A DNA stretch of 64,000 nucleotides from Kumtagia sp044326205. GTDB lineage: Bacteria; Pseudomonadota; Alphaproteobacteria; Rhizobiales; Rhizobiaceae. The stretch lies in contig NZ_JBIRCY010000008.1 in the NCBI RefSeq assembly GCF_044326205.1, forward strand, positions 62,001 to 126,000, read 5' to 3'. Of this stretch, positions 17,264 through 26,024 are shown piece after piece. The position numbers were made by a program, and so were the translations under genes. The notes beneath the pieces are model-generated. The model did no database searches. It had not been told where the DNA came from and saw only the letters and a list, made by a program, of their open reading frames with translations. Each line of letters opens with the position of its first letter. Within the stretch, counting starts at the first letter, position 1.

Positions 17264-19291
17264 TCAGTTCAGATCGCGCGGAAACTCTTTCACCTCGTTG
17301 CGGTCGACCACGATGTCATCGCCGTCGTGGGCCACGATGTGCGTTTCCATCCGCCAGACATCCCGCAGCGCCCGCACGGTGGCGGACACGGATACCCGGG
17401 CCTTCCAGTCGCCGCGCGAATAGACTTTGTTCCAGGTGACGGTGCCACGCGCCGAATTCGGATCGTCGGGATGAACGGTGAAGACCTCTGTCTGCTTGGC
17501 GGAAAGAGTTATGCCCGTATGCGGATGCAGCACCTCGCCGGCGTCATTGACCAGGTTATAGGTTGTTTCGCCGTTGATCTGGTTCGTCGTCACCTCGCGA
17601 CGGAACGGCTCGCCGGGCTTGATGACTTTCTGCTCTAGGGGCTTGGCGCTCTCGGGCCCTGTAAAGTCCGCCAGCGTGCCAACTACGGCCTGCGGCTTGC
17701 GAACCGGCAGGATCAGCCGGCTGCCGGCGCAATGAATCGACAGCGTCGCCTTCTCGGGGCTGGGGAAAACGATCGGCCAGTGTGCCGTCGCAACAGCGAG
17801 CCGGATGCGCTGACCTTTCTCGAAACGCTGGCCACAGCAGCGTAGCTTCATCCTGATGGTTTCCGTCTTGCCCGGCGTCATCGGCTCGAGGTCGAGATCC
17901 CCGTACCGGTGCGTGAGGTTGAGGATGCCATAGCTTACGCGCGCGGCAGCGCCGTCCTCCAACACCAGCGACATCGTTGCCGAAATCAGCGCCACCGGCT
18001 TGTCCGATGCCAGCGTCACCTCGAATTCGGGAAAGCCGAGGATCTCGACGGCTTCCGTCAACGGCTCGGTCTCGAAGACGAGCGCGTTCCCCGCTTCCAT
18101 ACGCTGGTCTACCGGCAGGGTCGGCAGCACGCCGTAGCCGCACCACGCGCCGGACGACAGGCCTGTCGTCTCTGGCGAGGAGAACGGCAGGACGTCATCG
18201 CTATGGGCATCGGCCGCCAGGCGGCCGGGCGCGAGGCCGAGCGACAATTCGCCGACGCCGGGGCCGGGCCAGGAAGGTTCGGCGACCCAGCGGCCCGGCC
18301 GCTGACCGTAGATCGCTGCCGGCGGCATGGGTTCCTGCATCCAGGCGCGCAGCATCGGCTCGTCGGAAATGCCGGTGTCGATGCCCTTCAGATACTGGTC
18401 CCACCAGCGCAGGCATTCCTTGAGGAACCCCATGCGCGGTCCGGGCATGGCGAAGTGCGGGTATTTGTGGCCCCATGGGCCGATCAGGCCCTTGCGGATG
18501 CCGGGCAGCTTCTCGAGCAGGCGGAAGATCGGATTGGGGTAGCCGTCGGCCCAGCCGCCCACCGCGTAGACTGGTATCTCCACGTCGGCGTAGTTCTCGC
18601 AGATCGAGCCGTGTTTATAGAAATCGTCGCGGCGCTGGTGTTCGAACCAGTCCTGCATCCAGATGCCGTTGCCGTTCAGCCGGCTTTCCCACATTTCGCG
18701 CCAGCGGTCGCCAACGATCAGCGGATCGGGAGGTGTCATGGCGATTGCCCAGGCAGTCGTGCCCCAGATCAGATTGTCGCACATCTGCGCGCCGCCGAGA
18801 TAATGCACGTCGTCTTTGTAGCGGTCGTCGGTGGAGCAGAGCGAGATCACCGCCTTCAGGGCAGGCGGACGGCGGGCCGCGACCTGCAGCCCGTTGAAGC
18901 CGCCCCAACTGATGCCGATCATGCCGACCGTGCCGGAACACCAACTCTGTTCCGCCAGCCATTCGATGACGGCGAGGCAGTCGTCCTGCTCCTGCTTCAG
19001 ATATTCGCCTTTGCACAGGCCCTCGCTGTCGCCGGTACCGCGCATGTCGACGCGCACGCCGGCGTAGCCGTGGCCGGCGAAGTAGGGATGCGTGAGCGCA
19101 TCGCGCTCGACGGTTCCGTCGCGCTTGCGATAGGGGAGGTATTCCAGGATGGCGGGGACAGGATCGGCCTCCGCATCTTCCGGCAGCCAGATGCGCGCGG
19201 CGAGTTTTACGCCGTCCGGCATGGGAATCCACGTGTTCTCGATCTCGCGCACCTTCCGGGGGAACGCGGTGACCACGCGAATATCGTCCAT
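17264..19291 (-). CDS. CocE/NonD-family hydrolase (X-Pro dipeptidyl-peptidase S15-like)
   Basis: A 675-aa alpha/beta hydrolase with the S15/CocE layout: an N-terminal catalytic domain with nucleophile motif GISWGG (Ser128), a helical cap, and a C-terminal beta-sandwich (PepX_C) from about residue 390. The general Asp region AVGGWADGYPNP and the catalytic His in GPWGHKYPH are present. Family members cleave X-Pro dipeptides or esters such as cocaine, so the natural substrate is open. It sits 9 bp after the OppF-like ATPase gene and 20 bp before the MttB pseudogene, so it is co-transcribed with a peptide-type importer. Confidence 0.88.
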   Translation of the reverse strand: MDDIRVVTAFPRKVREIENTWIPMPDGVKLAARIWLPEDAEADPVPAILEYLPYRKRDGTVERDALTHPYFAGHGYAGVRVDMRGTGDSEGLCKGEYLKQEQDDCLAVIEWLAEQSWCSGTVGMIGISWGGFNGLQVAARRPPALKAVISLCSTDDRYKDDVHYLGGAQMCDNLIWGTTAWAIAMTPPDPLIVGDRWREMWESRLNGNGIWMQDWFEHQRRDDFYKHGSICENYADVEIPVYAVGGWADGYPNPIFRLLEKLPGIRKGLIGPWGHKYPHFAMPGPRMGFLKECLRWWDQYLKGIDTGISDEPMLRAWMQEPMPPAAIYGQRPGRWVAEPSWPGPGVGELSLGLAPGRLAADAHSDDVLPFSSPETTGLSSGAWCGYGVLPTLPVDQRMEAGNALVFETEPLTEAVEILGFPEFEVTLASDKPVALISATMSLVLEDGAAARVSYGILNLTHRYGDLDLEPMTPGKTETIRMKLRCCGQRFEKGQRIRLAVATAHWPIVFPSPEKATLSIHCAGSRLILPVRKPQAVVGTLADFTGPESAKPLEQKVIKPGEPFRREVTTNQINGETTYNLVNDAGEVLHPHTGITLSAKQTEVFTVHPDDPNSARGTVTWNKVYSRGDWKARVSVSATVRALRDVWRMETHIVAHDGDDIVVDRNEVKEFPRDLN

Positions 19292-19300
19292 CGTATGCTC

Positions 19301-20308
19301 CTAACCGGCGCCGGCGAGTGCAGCCCCGGTCTCTGGGTTTAGTGGAAAATGGCAGGTGAACAGGCTGGCGCCCATTCGCACCGAGGGAGGGGCATTCGTC
19401 GTGCACTTGTCTCGGGCAAGGGGGCATCGCGTGTGAAACTCGCAGCCCGATGGCCGGGCAAGCAAGGACGGAACTTCGGCTGGCAGCGCGATGCGGTTGT
19501 GCACCTTGTCCGGATCCGGCTCGGGATTGGCCGACAGCAGGGCCGCCGTGTAGGGATGGCGCGGCGCGGCAAAGATCGCCTCGGTCTCACCCTCCTCGAC
19601 GAAGCGGCCCAGATACATCACCGCCATATGATCGGCGATCTGGCGCACGACATGCAGGTTGTGCGTGATGATGAGCAGCGACAGGCCCATGCGGTCGCGC
19701 AGGTCGTTGAGCAGGTTCAGCACCTCGCCCTGCACCGACACATCGAGGCCGGCGGTCGGTTCGTCGGCGATGATCAGCACTGGATCCAGCGCCACGGCGC
19801 GCGCCACGCCGACACGTCGGGCCTGGCCGCCTGAAAGCTGGTGCGGGTAGCGATCGGCGAAGTCGCGCGGCAGGCCGACCAGCGCGAGCAGCCGCAGCAC
19901 CTCGGCATTCTCATCCTTGCCCGACAGACCGTGGATGGCGAAGGGTTCGGCCAGGATAGAGCGAACGCTGAGACGAGGCGACAGCGAGCCGACCGGGTCC
20001 TGGAACATCATCGACATGCGGCGGCGAAGCGGCCTCCAGCCGGCTTTCGAAAGATTCCGCAATTCACGGCCTTCGAAGCGGATCGAGCCACCGGCGGCGA
20101 CTTGGAGCCCGTTCACGGCGCGCGCCAGTGTCGTCTTGCCGGAACCTGACTCACCGACCAGTGCAAAGGTGCGGCCGCGCTCCAGCGAGAAACTGACGCC
20201 GGCGACCGCGTCGATACTGGTTGGCTGGCGGGAAAGACCTGCCATGATCCCACCCATGCGGAATCGCACGCGCAGGTCGGACACGGTCAGCAGCGGTTCC
20301 GACGTCAT
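19301..20308 (-). CDS. ABC transporter ATP-binding protein, OppF/DppF type
   Basis: A 335-aa ATPase with Walker A GESGSGKTT, signature LSGGQ, Walker B LIIADEPTAGLD and the C-terminal oligopeptide-transporter extension with Cys residues (CEFHTRCPLARDKC). The start at 20308 overlaps the oppD-type stop (ATGA). It is one of two nucleotide-binding subunits powering the importer encoded upstream. Confidence 0.95.
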   Translation of the reverse strand: MTSEPLLTVSDLRVRFRMGGIMAGLSRQPTSIDAVAGVSFSLERGRTFALVGESGSGKTTLARAVNGLQVAAGGSIRFEGRELRNLSKAGWRPLRRRMSMMFQDPVGSLSPRLSVRSILAEPFAIHGLSGKDENAEVLRLLALVGLPRDFADRYPHQLSGGQARRVGVARAVALDPVLIIADEPTAGLDVSVQGEVLNLLNDLRDRMGLSLLIITHNLHVVRQIADHMAVMYLGRFVEEGETEAIFAAPRHPYTAALLSANPEPDPDKVHNRIALPAEVPSLLARPSGCEFHTRCPLARDKCTTNAPPSVRMGASLFTCHFPLNPETGAALAGAG

Positions 20309-21291
20309 GCCGTGGCTTCCACCGTCAGCGCCTGGCTCGTGTGCCAGCACCGCGCAACATGGCCTTCGGTAATGACCGTATCCGGCGGCATGGTGGAGCA
20401 GACGCCGTCGGCGATCTCGCAACGCGCCTGGAACACGCAGCCTGTCGGCCGGCGACGCAGGTCGGGCAGCGTGCCGGGGATGGTCGGCAGGCGTGCCGCG
20501 CGATGCGACAGGCGGGCGGGATCGCAGGCGAGAAGTTTTCTCGTGTAAGGATGGCGCGCATTGTGAAAAATGTCGCGGGTCGTGCCGCGCTCCACCACCT
20601 CGCCGGCGTACATGACGATCATCTCGTCGCAGAGTTCGGCGATTACGCCGAGATGGTGCGAGATGAACAGCACCGAGCAGCCGATCTGCTGCTGCAATTC
20701 CTTCAGAAGCTCGATGATGGTGACCTCCAGCGTCGCGTCGAGCGCCGTGGTCGGCTCGTCGGCGATCAGCAGTGACGGCTCCATCATCAGCGCCATGGCG
20801 ATGGCGATGCGCTGCTTCATGCCGCCGGAGAATTCATGCGGGAACTGGGCCAGGCGCTTTTCCGGATCGGGTATGCGCACCTTGCGCAACATGGCGACGG
20901 AACGCGCATCCTTTTCCCTGCGCGAGAGGCTGGACCGGTACTGGATATCGCGCATCTGCCGGCCTACCGACAGGACCGGATTGAGCGCGCCCATCGGATC
21001 CTGGAACACGGTTGCGATCTTGCGCCCGCGCAGGGCGCGCATCGTCGCCCGGTCGAGATTCGCAAGGTCCTGGCCTTCCTCGAACAGTATCCGGCCGGAC
21101 GTAACGCTGCCATTGTCGGCGAGCAGGCCGAGGATGGCGTTGATCAGCGTGGATTTGCCGCAGCCGGATTCGCCGACGACGCCGACGATGCGGTTCCTTG
21201 GTACTGTCAGTTCGACCTTCTTCAAGGCCTGGAGGGCGCCGCCCTCGGTGGCGAAGTCGACGCTGAGGTCGCGGACGTGGAGAACCGTCAT
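20305..21291 (-). CDS. ABC transporter ATP-binding protein, OppD/DppD type
   Basis: A 328-aa ATPase with Walker A GESGCGKST, Walker B LLIADEPTTALD and the Cys-containing C-terminal tail (CVFQARCEIADGVC) of peptide importers. The signature motif is written FSGGM rather than LSGGQ, as is common in OppD. Start at 21291; the frame is open far upstream, but only inside the permease gene. It overlaps both neighbours by 4 bp. Confidence 0.95.
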   Translation of the reverse strand: MTVLHVRDLSVDFATEGGALQALKKVELTVPRNRIVGVVGESGCGKSTLINAILGLLADNGSVTSGRILFEEGQDLANLDRATMRALRGRKIATVFQDPMGALNPVLSVGRQMRDIQYRSSLSRREKDARSVAMLRKVRIPDPEKRLAQFPHEFSGGMKQRIAIAMALMMEPSLLIADEPTTALDATLEVTIIELLKELQQQIGCSVLFISHHLGVIAELCDEMIVMYAGEVVERGTTRDIFHNARHPYTRKLLACDPARLSHRAARLPTIPGTLPDLRRRPTGCVFQARCEIADGVCSTMPPDTVITEGHVARCWHTSQALTVEATA

Positions 21292-22175
21292 CCGCGCCCC
21301 CTCAGCCGCGGGTCGAAGACGTCCCGCAACGTCTCGCCGAGGAAGGTGAAGCCGAGCGTCGTCAGCACGATCGGCAGGCCGCCCGCGACGACGATCCAGT
21401 AGGAGTCGCGGATGTTGGCGAAGCCGTCGTTCAGGATCGAGCCCCAACTCGGCATGGGCGGCCGCACGCCAAGTCCGAGGAAACTCAGACCCGCTTCGAT
21501 TGCCACCACGACGGGGATGTCCATGGAGGCGAGGATGAGGATGGGACCTATCACGTTGGGCATGATGTGGACGGCAAGGATGCGGGCCGTGCTCGCTCCC
21601 ATCGAACGTGCGGCCATGACATGCTCGGCCGATTTCAGGACTAGTGTCTGGGTGCGGATGATGCGCGCATAGCCTGGCACGCTCACGAGAACAACCACGA
21701 CGACGACAGCCGTGAGCGACGGGCCGGTGATAGTCACCAGCGTCAGGGCCAGCATGACGGTCGGAAAACTCTTCAACGCATCGAACACAAGAAGCATCAG
21801 ATTGTCGAGCCAGCGCGGTCCGTAGCCGGCGATCAGGCCGAGCACGATGCCGATGACGAGCGATGCTCCCGTTGCGCCGAGGGCGATGGCAAGCGCGATA
21901 CGGCCGCCATGCAATACGCGCGAGAACAGATCGCGGCCGAGATGGTCGGTGCCGAGAAGATGCTGCCAGCTTGCCGGCTGGAAGCGATCGGCGGGCGAAA
22001 GCTTGGTGGGCGGATAGGAGGAGAGCACGTCGGCGCACAGCGCCATGAGGACGACAAACACGACGAGAGACAGACCCAGCGCGCCAAGCGGCTCGCGCAT
22101 GATGCGCCGCAGGACCCGTGCGAGCCCGGCGAACCGCGTCAGCGGGCGCGGCTCAATCAAAACTTGCTCTGACAC
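21288..22175 (-). CDS. ABC transporter permease, OppC/DppC type
   Basis: An inner-membrane permease with the family N-terminus (a helix followed by LGTDHLGRDLFSRVLHGGR) and the EAA loop ARSMGASTARILAVHIMPN. About six membrane helices. Two starts are possible: TTG at 22208, or GTG at 22175 with GGA upstream. I use the GTG because it reduces overlap with the preceding permease to 23 bp. Confidence 0.93.
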   Translation of the reverse strand: MSEQVLIEPRPLTRFAGLARVLRRIMREPLGALGLSLVVFVVLMALCADVLSSYPPTKLSPADRFQPASWQHLLGTDHLGRDLFSRVLHGGRIALAIALGATGASLVIGIVLGLIAGYGPRWLDNLMLLVFDALKSFPTVMLALTLVTITGPSLTAVVVVVVLVSVPGYARIIRTQTLVLKSAEHVMAARSMGASTARILAVHIMPNVIGPILILASMDIPVVVAIEAGLSFLGLGVRPPMPSWGSILNDGFANIRDSYWIVVAGGLPIVLTTLGFTFLGETLRDVFDPRLRGRG

Positions 22176-23100
22176 GGGGATCCAATGCGCCGATGACGAT
22201 GTCGGCAAGCACGTTGACGACGACGAAGAAGACGGTCGTCACCAGCACCGCGCCGGTGACGATCGGGTAGTTGCGGACGGAGATAGCTTCGTAGACGAGC
22301 TTGCCGATGCCGGGCCGGGCGAAGACGATTTCGGCGAAGACCGAGGACGATAGCATGTGGCCGATGCCGACGCCGAGCAGCGTTATCGTCGGCAGGATCG
22401 CGATCCGCAAGGCGTAGGAATAGGTGATGCGCCGGTCGGTCAGGCCAAAGGCACGGGCGGTGCGGATATGGCTCGCCTCGAGCGTCTCCAGCATCGAGGC
22501 GCGCACCATGCGCGCGATATAGCCGACCCAGCCCAGGCCGACGGCGAGCGAAGGCAGGATCAGCGCCATGAGCTGGCTCTTCGGATTGCCCGGTTCGCCG
22601 GCGCCGATGGCCGGCAACCACCGCAGCGCCACCGCGAAGATCAGCAGCGAATAGATGGCGATAACGAAGGAGGGCAAGGCTATCACCGCGACCGACAAGA
22701 TGCCGACGACGCGGTCGACGAAACCGCCGCGCCGGACGGCGGCGATGCAGCCGAGCGGAATGCCGAGCAGCACTGACCAGGAGATAGCCCCGGCGATCAA
22801 TGCGAGCGTGAAGGGGACCTGTTCGAACACGACATCGAGCACCTGGCGGCCGGACAGGACCTCGGTGCCGAGATCGCCGCGAATGGCAGAGGTGTAGAAT
22901 TTCAGGAATTGCATCCAGATCGGCTGGTCGAGGCCCATGCGCGCACGCAACGCCTCGATCATCTGCGGCGTAGCGCGGGGCCCTAGCGCCACCGACGCCG
23001 GGTCCCCGGGGATGACGTAGACCATGGCGAACAGCATCATCATCGCGACACTCACGATGACGATGCCGAGCCCCAGTCGTTTCAGTGCGTAGCGGAGCAT
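22153..23100 (-). CDS. ABC transporter permease, OppB/DppB type
   Basis: A 315-aa permease with the typical N-terminus (MLRYALKRLGLG, then YVIPGDPA) and the EAA loop region RTARAFGLTDRRITYSYALR. It is the first membrane component after the binding-protein gene, from which it is separated by 50 bp. With the next three genes it forms a complete Opp/Dpp-type importer. Confidence 0.94.
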   Translation of the reverse strand: MLRYALKRLGLGIVIVSVAMMMLFAMVYVIPGDPASVALGPRATPQMIEALRARMGLDQPIWMQFLKFYTSAIRGDLGTEVLSGRQVLDVVFEQVPFTLALIAGAISWSVLLGIPLGCIAAVRRGGFVDRVVGILSVAVIALPSFVIAIYSLLIFAVALRWLPAIGAGEPGNPKSQLMALILPSLAVGLGWVGYIARMVRASMLETLEASHIRTARAFGLTDRRITYSYALRIAILPTITLLGVGIGHMLSSSVFAEIVFARPGIGKLVYEAISVRNYPIVTGAVLVTTVFFVVVNVLADIVIGALDPRVRASFD

Positions 23101-23150
23101 CTCAGGACAAACCCGAACGGCCCCACGCCGTGCCTAGCAGTCGCATCTCG

Positions 23151-24710
23151 TCAGGCGGGCTTGAAATCCGCGAAGACCGGCTCGCCATTCGGCTTCAGGG
23201 CCGCGACGACACTGTTGCGGTACATCACGCCGGCAACCTCGTGGGTGAGGAAGACGTAGCAGCCGCTTTCCTCCATCAGGTCCTGCATCTTCTTGTACAT
23301 AACGTCGCGCTTGGCCGGATCGAGCTCCACCTTGCCTTCGTTGACCAGCTTGTCGAACTCCTCGCTGTCGAAGCTCTCCCAGTTCCAGACGCCGATCTGG
23401 CTGCGGGTGAACCACTCCGTCGCCCAGCTTGGATCGGGCTGCATGGAGAAGCGTTGCACCACCATCTGCAGCTTCTTTGAATATTCGTTCTCCTTCGAAC
23501 CGAGCGTCCAGAAGGTGCCGCTGTCGTTCTGCTTAATCTCGACGGTGACGCCGACATCAGCAAGATTGGCCTGGATGACCTGCGCGGCCGACAGACGCTC
23601 GGTCTTGTTCAGAATGTCCAGCACCACCGTCTGGCCGGCGAGACCCGACTTCTCAATCAGTTCGCGCGCCTTGTCGGGATCGTAGTCGTAGAGGTTCTTC
23701 TCGCGGTGCCCGACCAGGCCCGGCGCGATGATGCCGTTCGCCGTGGCCGCGGCGCCGAAATAGGCGGCGTCCACGACGGCCTTGCGGTCGACGGCATACT
23801 GCACGGCGCGGCGGGCGTCCGGGTTGTCGAAGGGCGCGACTGCCTTGTTCATGCCGAACCAGACGAAGGCCAGCGATGGTTTTTCGACGACGGTCGTATC
23901 CGCCGGCGGTGTCTGCTTCAGGCGCGTGATTGACGACACGGAGGTCCAGGTATAGTCGAGGTCGCCCGCCTCATAGCCGAGTTCCGCAGTCTTCTCGTCC
24001 TCGATCGGATGGACGTGGATCTCGTCATAGGCGCCCTGTTCATACTTCCAGTCGGGATTGCGGACGAGCACGGTGCGCTGCTTGGGCAGCCATTCCTTGA
24101 GCAGATATGGTCCCGACTGGGCGACCGCCTTGACGCCGAGCTTGCCTCCGGCCTCGGTGACCGCGCGCTTGGACAGGATGGTGCTGGAGGGCGTCGGCAG
24201 TGTCGAGGTCCAAAGCGGCGCGAAAGCTTCCTTGAGGTGGATCACGCCCGACAGCTTGTCCTTGACCTCGACCTCCTTCAACGTCACCCAGTCGCCGGCA
24301 TAGGGCGACTCGTTCTTCGGATCGGCGATGCGTTCGATCGAGAACTTCACGTCCTCCGCAGTCATCTGGCCGAAACCATCGGTGAAACCGATATTGTCAC
24401 GCAGCTTGAATGCGATCGTCAGCGGGTCGAGCTGGTCGATCGTCTCCACCGCCATCGGCTTCCAGCCCCATTTGTCGCCGGCCGTCGTGATCACCAGTCC
24501 GGCGAAGATGACGTTGGTGATGTCGCCCTCCGGCGCCGCGAGGCGGAACGCCGGGTCGAGGATCTGGATATCAGCATAGGAGCGGACCCGGAGGGTCGAT
24601 CCGGCCGCGCGCGCCTGTTTACCCGGATAGATCAGCGACGCCAGTCCGAGCGCCCCGGCGCCCGCGAGCACGGTCCGGCGTGAAAGGTTCGTGGTGGAAA
24701 GCTTGTTCAT
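23151..24710 (-). CDS. ABC transporter solute-binding protein, SBP_bac_5 family, Tat-exported
   Basis: A 519-aa periplasmic binding protein with a twin-arginine signal (SRRTVLAGAG, Arg11-Arg12) and processing near AARA at about residue 35. The mature protein contains the family core (ILDPAFRL, then AVQYAVDRKAVVD). The ATG at 24710 has AGAGGG upstream; a longer frame is less likely. It heads the importer operon and probably sets its specificity for a peptide-like or modified amino-acid ligand. Confidence 0.92.
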   Translation of the reverse strand: MNKLSTTNLSRRTVLAGAGALGLASLIYPGKQARAAGSTLRVRSYADIQILDPAFRLAAPEGDITNVIFAGLVITTAGDKWGWKPMAVETIDQLDPLTIAFKLRDNIGFTDGFGQMTAEDVKFSIERIADPKNESPYAGDWVTLKEVEVKDKLSGVIHLKEAFAPLWTSTLPTPSSTILSKRAVTEAGGKLGVKAVAQSGPYLLKEWLPKQRTVLVRNPDWKYEQGAYDEIHVHPIEDEKTAELGYEAGDLDYTWTSVSSITRLKQTPPADTTVVEKPSLAFVWFGMNKAVAPFDNPDARRAVQYAVDRKAVVDAAYFGAAATANGIIAPGLVGHREKNLYDYDPDKARELIEKSGLAGQTVVLDILNKTERLSAAQVIQANLADVGVTVEIKQNDSGTFWTLGSKENEYSKKLQMVVQRFSMQPDPSWATEWFTRSQIGVWNWESFDSEEFDKLVNEGKVELDPAKRDVMYKKMQDLMEESGCYVFLTHEVAGVMYRNSVVAALKPNGEPVFADFKPA

Positions 24711-24879
24711 GTTCGACCCTCTTTGATTATGCGTCATTTGATCCCAGCCGTGGCGTTTTCGCTTCTTGCGGCGGCAGCGTGAACCGTCAGCCTGCTACGT
24801 CCGGACACTCGTGTCCAGAAGAAAGTAACCGCATGTTTGCGTGATCGGATTTGCCGAATCCCATCCGGCATCCCCATGC

Positions 24880-25872
24880 CTATTTCCATATTTCGCTGGC
24901 GAGCCGCATGAAATTTCCGCCCATCACGTCGCGCACGGTTCGCTCGGTCTGTCCGCGCCGCAACAGCACCTCGGCGAGTTCCCACAATTGCCGTGGCTCG
25001 GCATAGTTGGTCTTGCCTTCGGGATATTCCTCCTTTGGCCAGAATTGCGGATTGTCGGCGATGAGAGTGTCGATGCCGTCGATCTCGACCGGGAAAGCAT
25101 AGTCCAGACCGATGCCGACATGGCGCGGACCGGCGATGTCGATCAGATATTCGACGTGATCCGCCATGCGCTCGGAATCGATGCGGTTGTCGCCGAGGAA
25201 TCTGTTGAGGCTAACAACTCCGACTATGCCGCCGGTGCGGGCGCAGGCCCTGATCTGCTCGTCGGTGATGTTGCGGCCGTGTCCGCAAAGCGCCTTCGGA
25301 TTGGAGTGGGAGAAGATGACCGGCCGATCGGTATATTCCATGACGTCCATGGTGGTGCGGTAACCGGTGTGGGTCACGTCCACGAACATGCCGAGCCGGT
25401 TCATCTCGTCGATGACCTGCCGGCCGAACGCCGTCAGGCCGGTGTCCACGTCGTGGCAGCCGCCGCCGGCAAGGTTGTTGCGATTGTAGGCGAAGAGAAT
25501 CTGGCGCACGCCGAGGCGATGATAGAACTCGACCATCTCCACGCGGCCGTTCAGCGCGTTCATGCCCTCGATGTCGAAGGTGACCGCCAGCTTGCCGGCT
25601 GCCTTTGCCGAGGCAATCTCGGAGATCGACGATACGAGTGCATACGCGTTGGGTCGGGCGAGGATCCAGTGCCGGAACGCGGCGAGCGTCGCGATGGTCT
25701 TCTCCCATGGCAGGAGATCGAAGCCGACATCGATGGAAAGATAGTCGACGCCGGCATCCCGCCATATCTGCAGATTGTCGAGATTGGCCGCCGGGTCGGG
25801 CATGAAGCCGGAATGCGCGTCCCAAATCACTTCGTCGGCAAAGATGGTCTGGACCTGTTCGGAAACGCCCAC
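24880..25872 (-). CDS. Peptidase M19 (membrane dipeptidase) family protein
   Basis: A 330-aa amidohydrolase-fold protein of the renal dipeptidase family. Recognisable are the bridging Glu in FDIEGMN, His in DVTHTG, His in FSHSN and the C-terminal GGNFMR. The first metal motif, normally HxD, reads H-S-G here, so one zinc ligand appears missing, and activity may be altered or rely on one metal. GTG start at 25872 after AGAGGA. It is upstream of the binding protein on the same strand and probably belongs to the transporter operon, where a dipeptidase would process imported ligand. Confidence 0.85.
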   Translation of the reverse strand: MGVSEQVQTIFADEVIWDAHSGFMPDPAANLDNLQIWRDAGVDYLSIDVGFDLLPWEKTIATLAAFRHWILARPNAYALVSSISEIASAKAAGKLAVTFDIEGMNALNGRVEMVEFYHRLGVRQILFAYNRNNLAGGGCHDVDTGLTAFGRQVIDEMNRLGMFVDVTHTGYRTTMDVMEYTDRPVIFSHSNPKALCGHGRNITDEQIRACARTGGIVGVVSLNRFLGDNRIDSERMADHVEYLIDIAGPRHVGIGLDYAFPVEIDGIDTLIADNPQFWPKEEYPEGKTNYAEPRQLWELAEVLLRRGQTERTVRDVMGGNFMRLASEIWK

Positions 25873-26024
25873 GGAATCCTCTCGATGTGCAGCATGGCGG
25901 AGCCGAAGTGTGCATTCTGCGGTGCCGTGGTCAAGGAATTCGGACTTGCGCACGCTTCTGGATCAATCCATTGTACACGGGTGTCCAGAGCGTGTGGAAA
26001 GTCGATGCGGACGAGCGGAGCGTC
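25873..26024. promoter_or_regulatory. Divergent promoter region between M19 and S9 peptidase genes
   Basis: A 152-base gap between two divergent starts. It must contain both promoters. It includes the short repeated string GTGTCCAGAGCGTGTGG-like near 25981 but no obvious palindromic operator. Confidence 0.4.
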
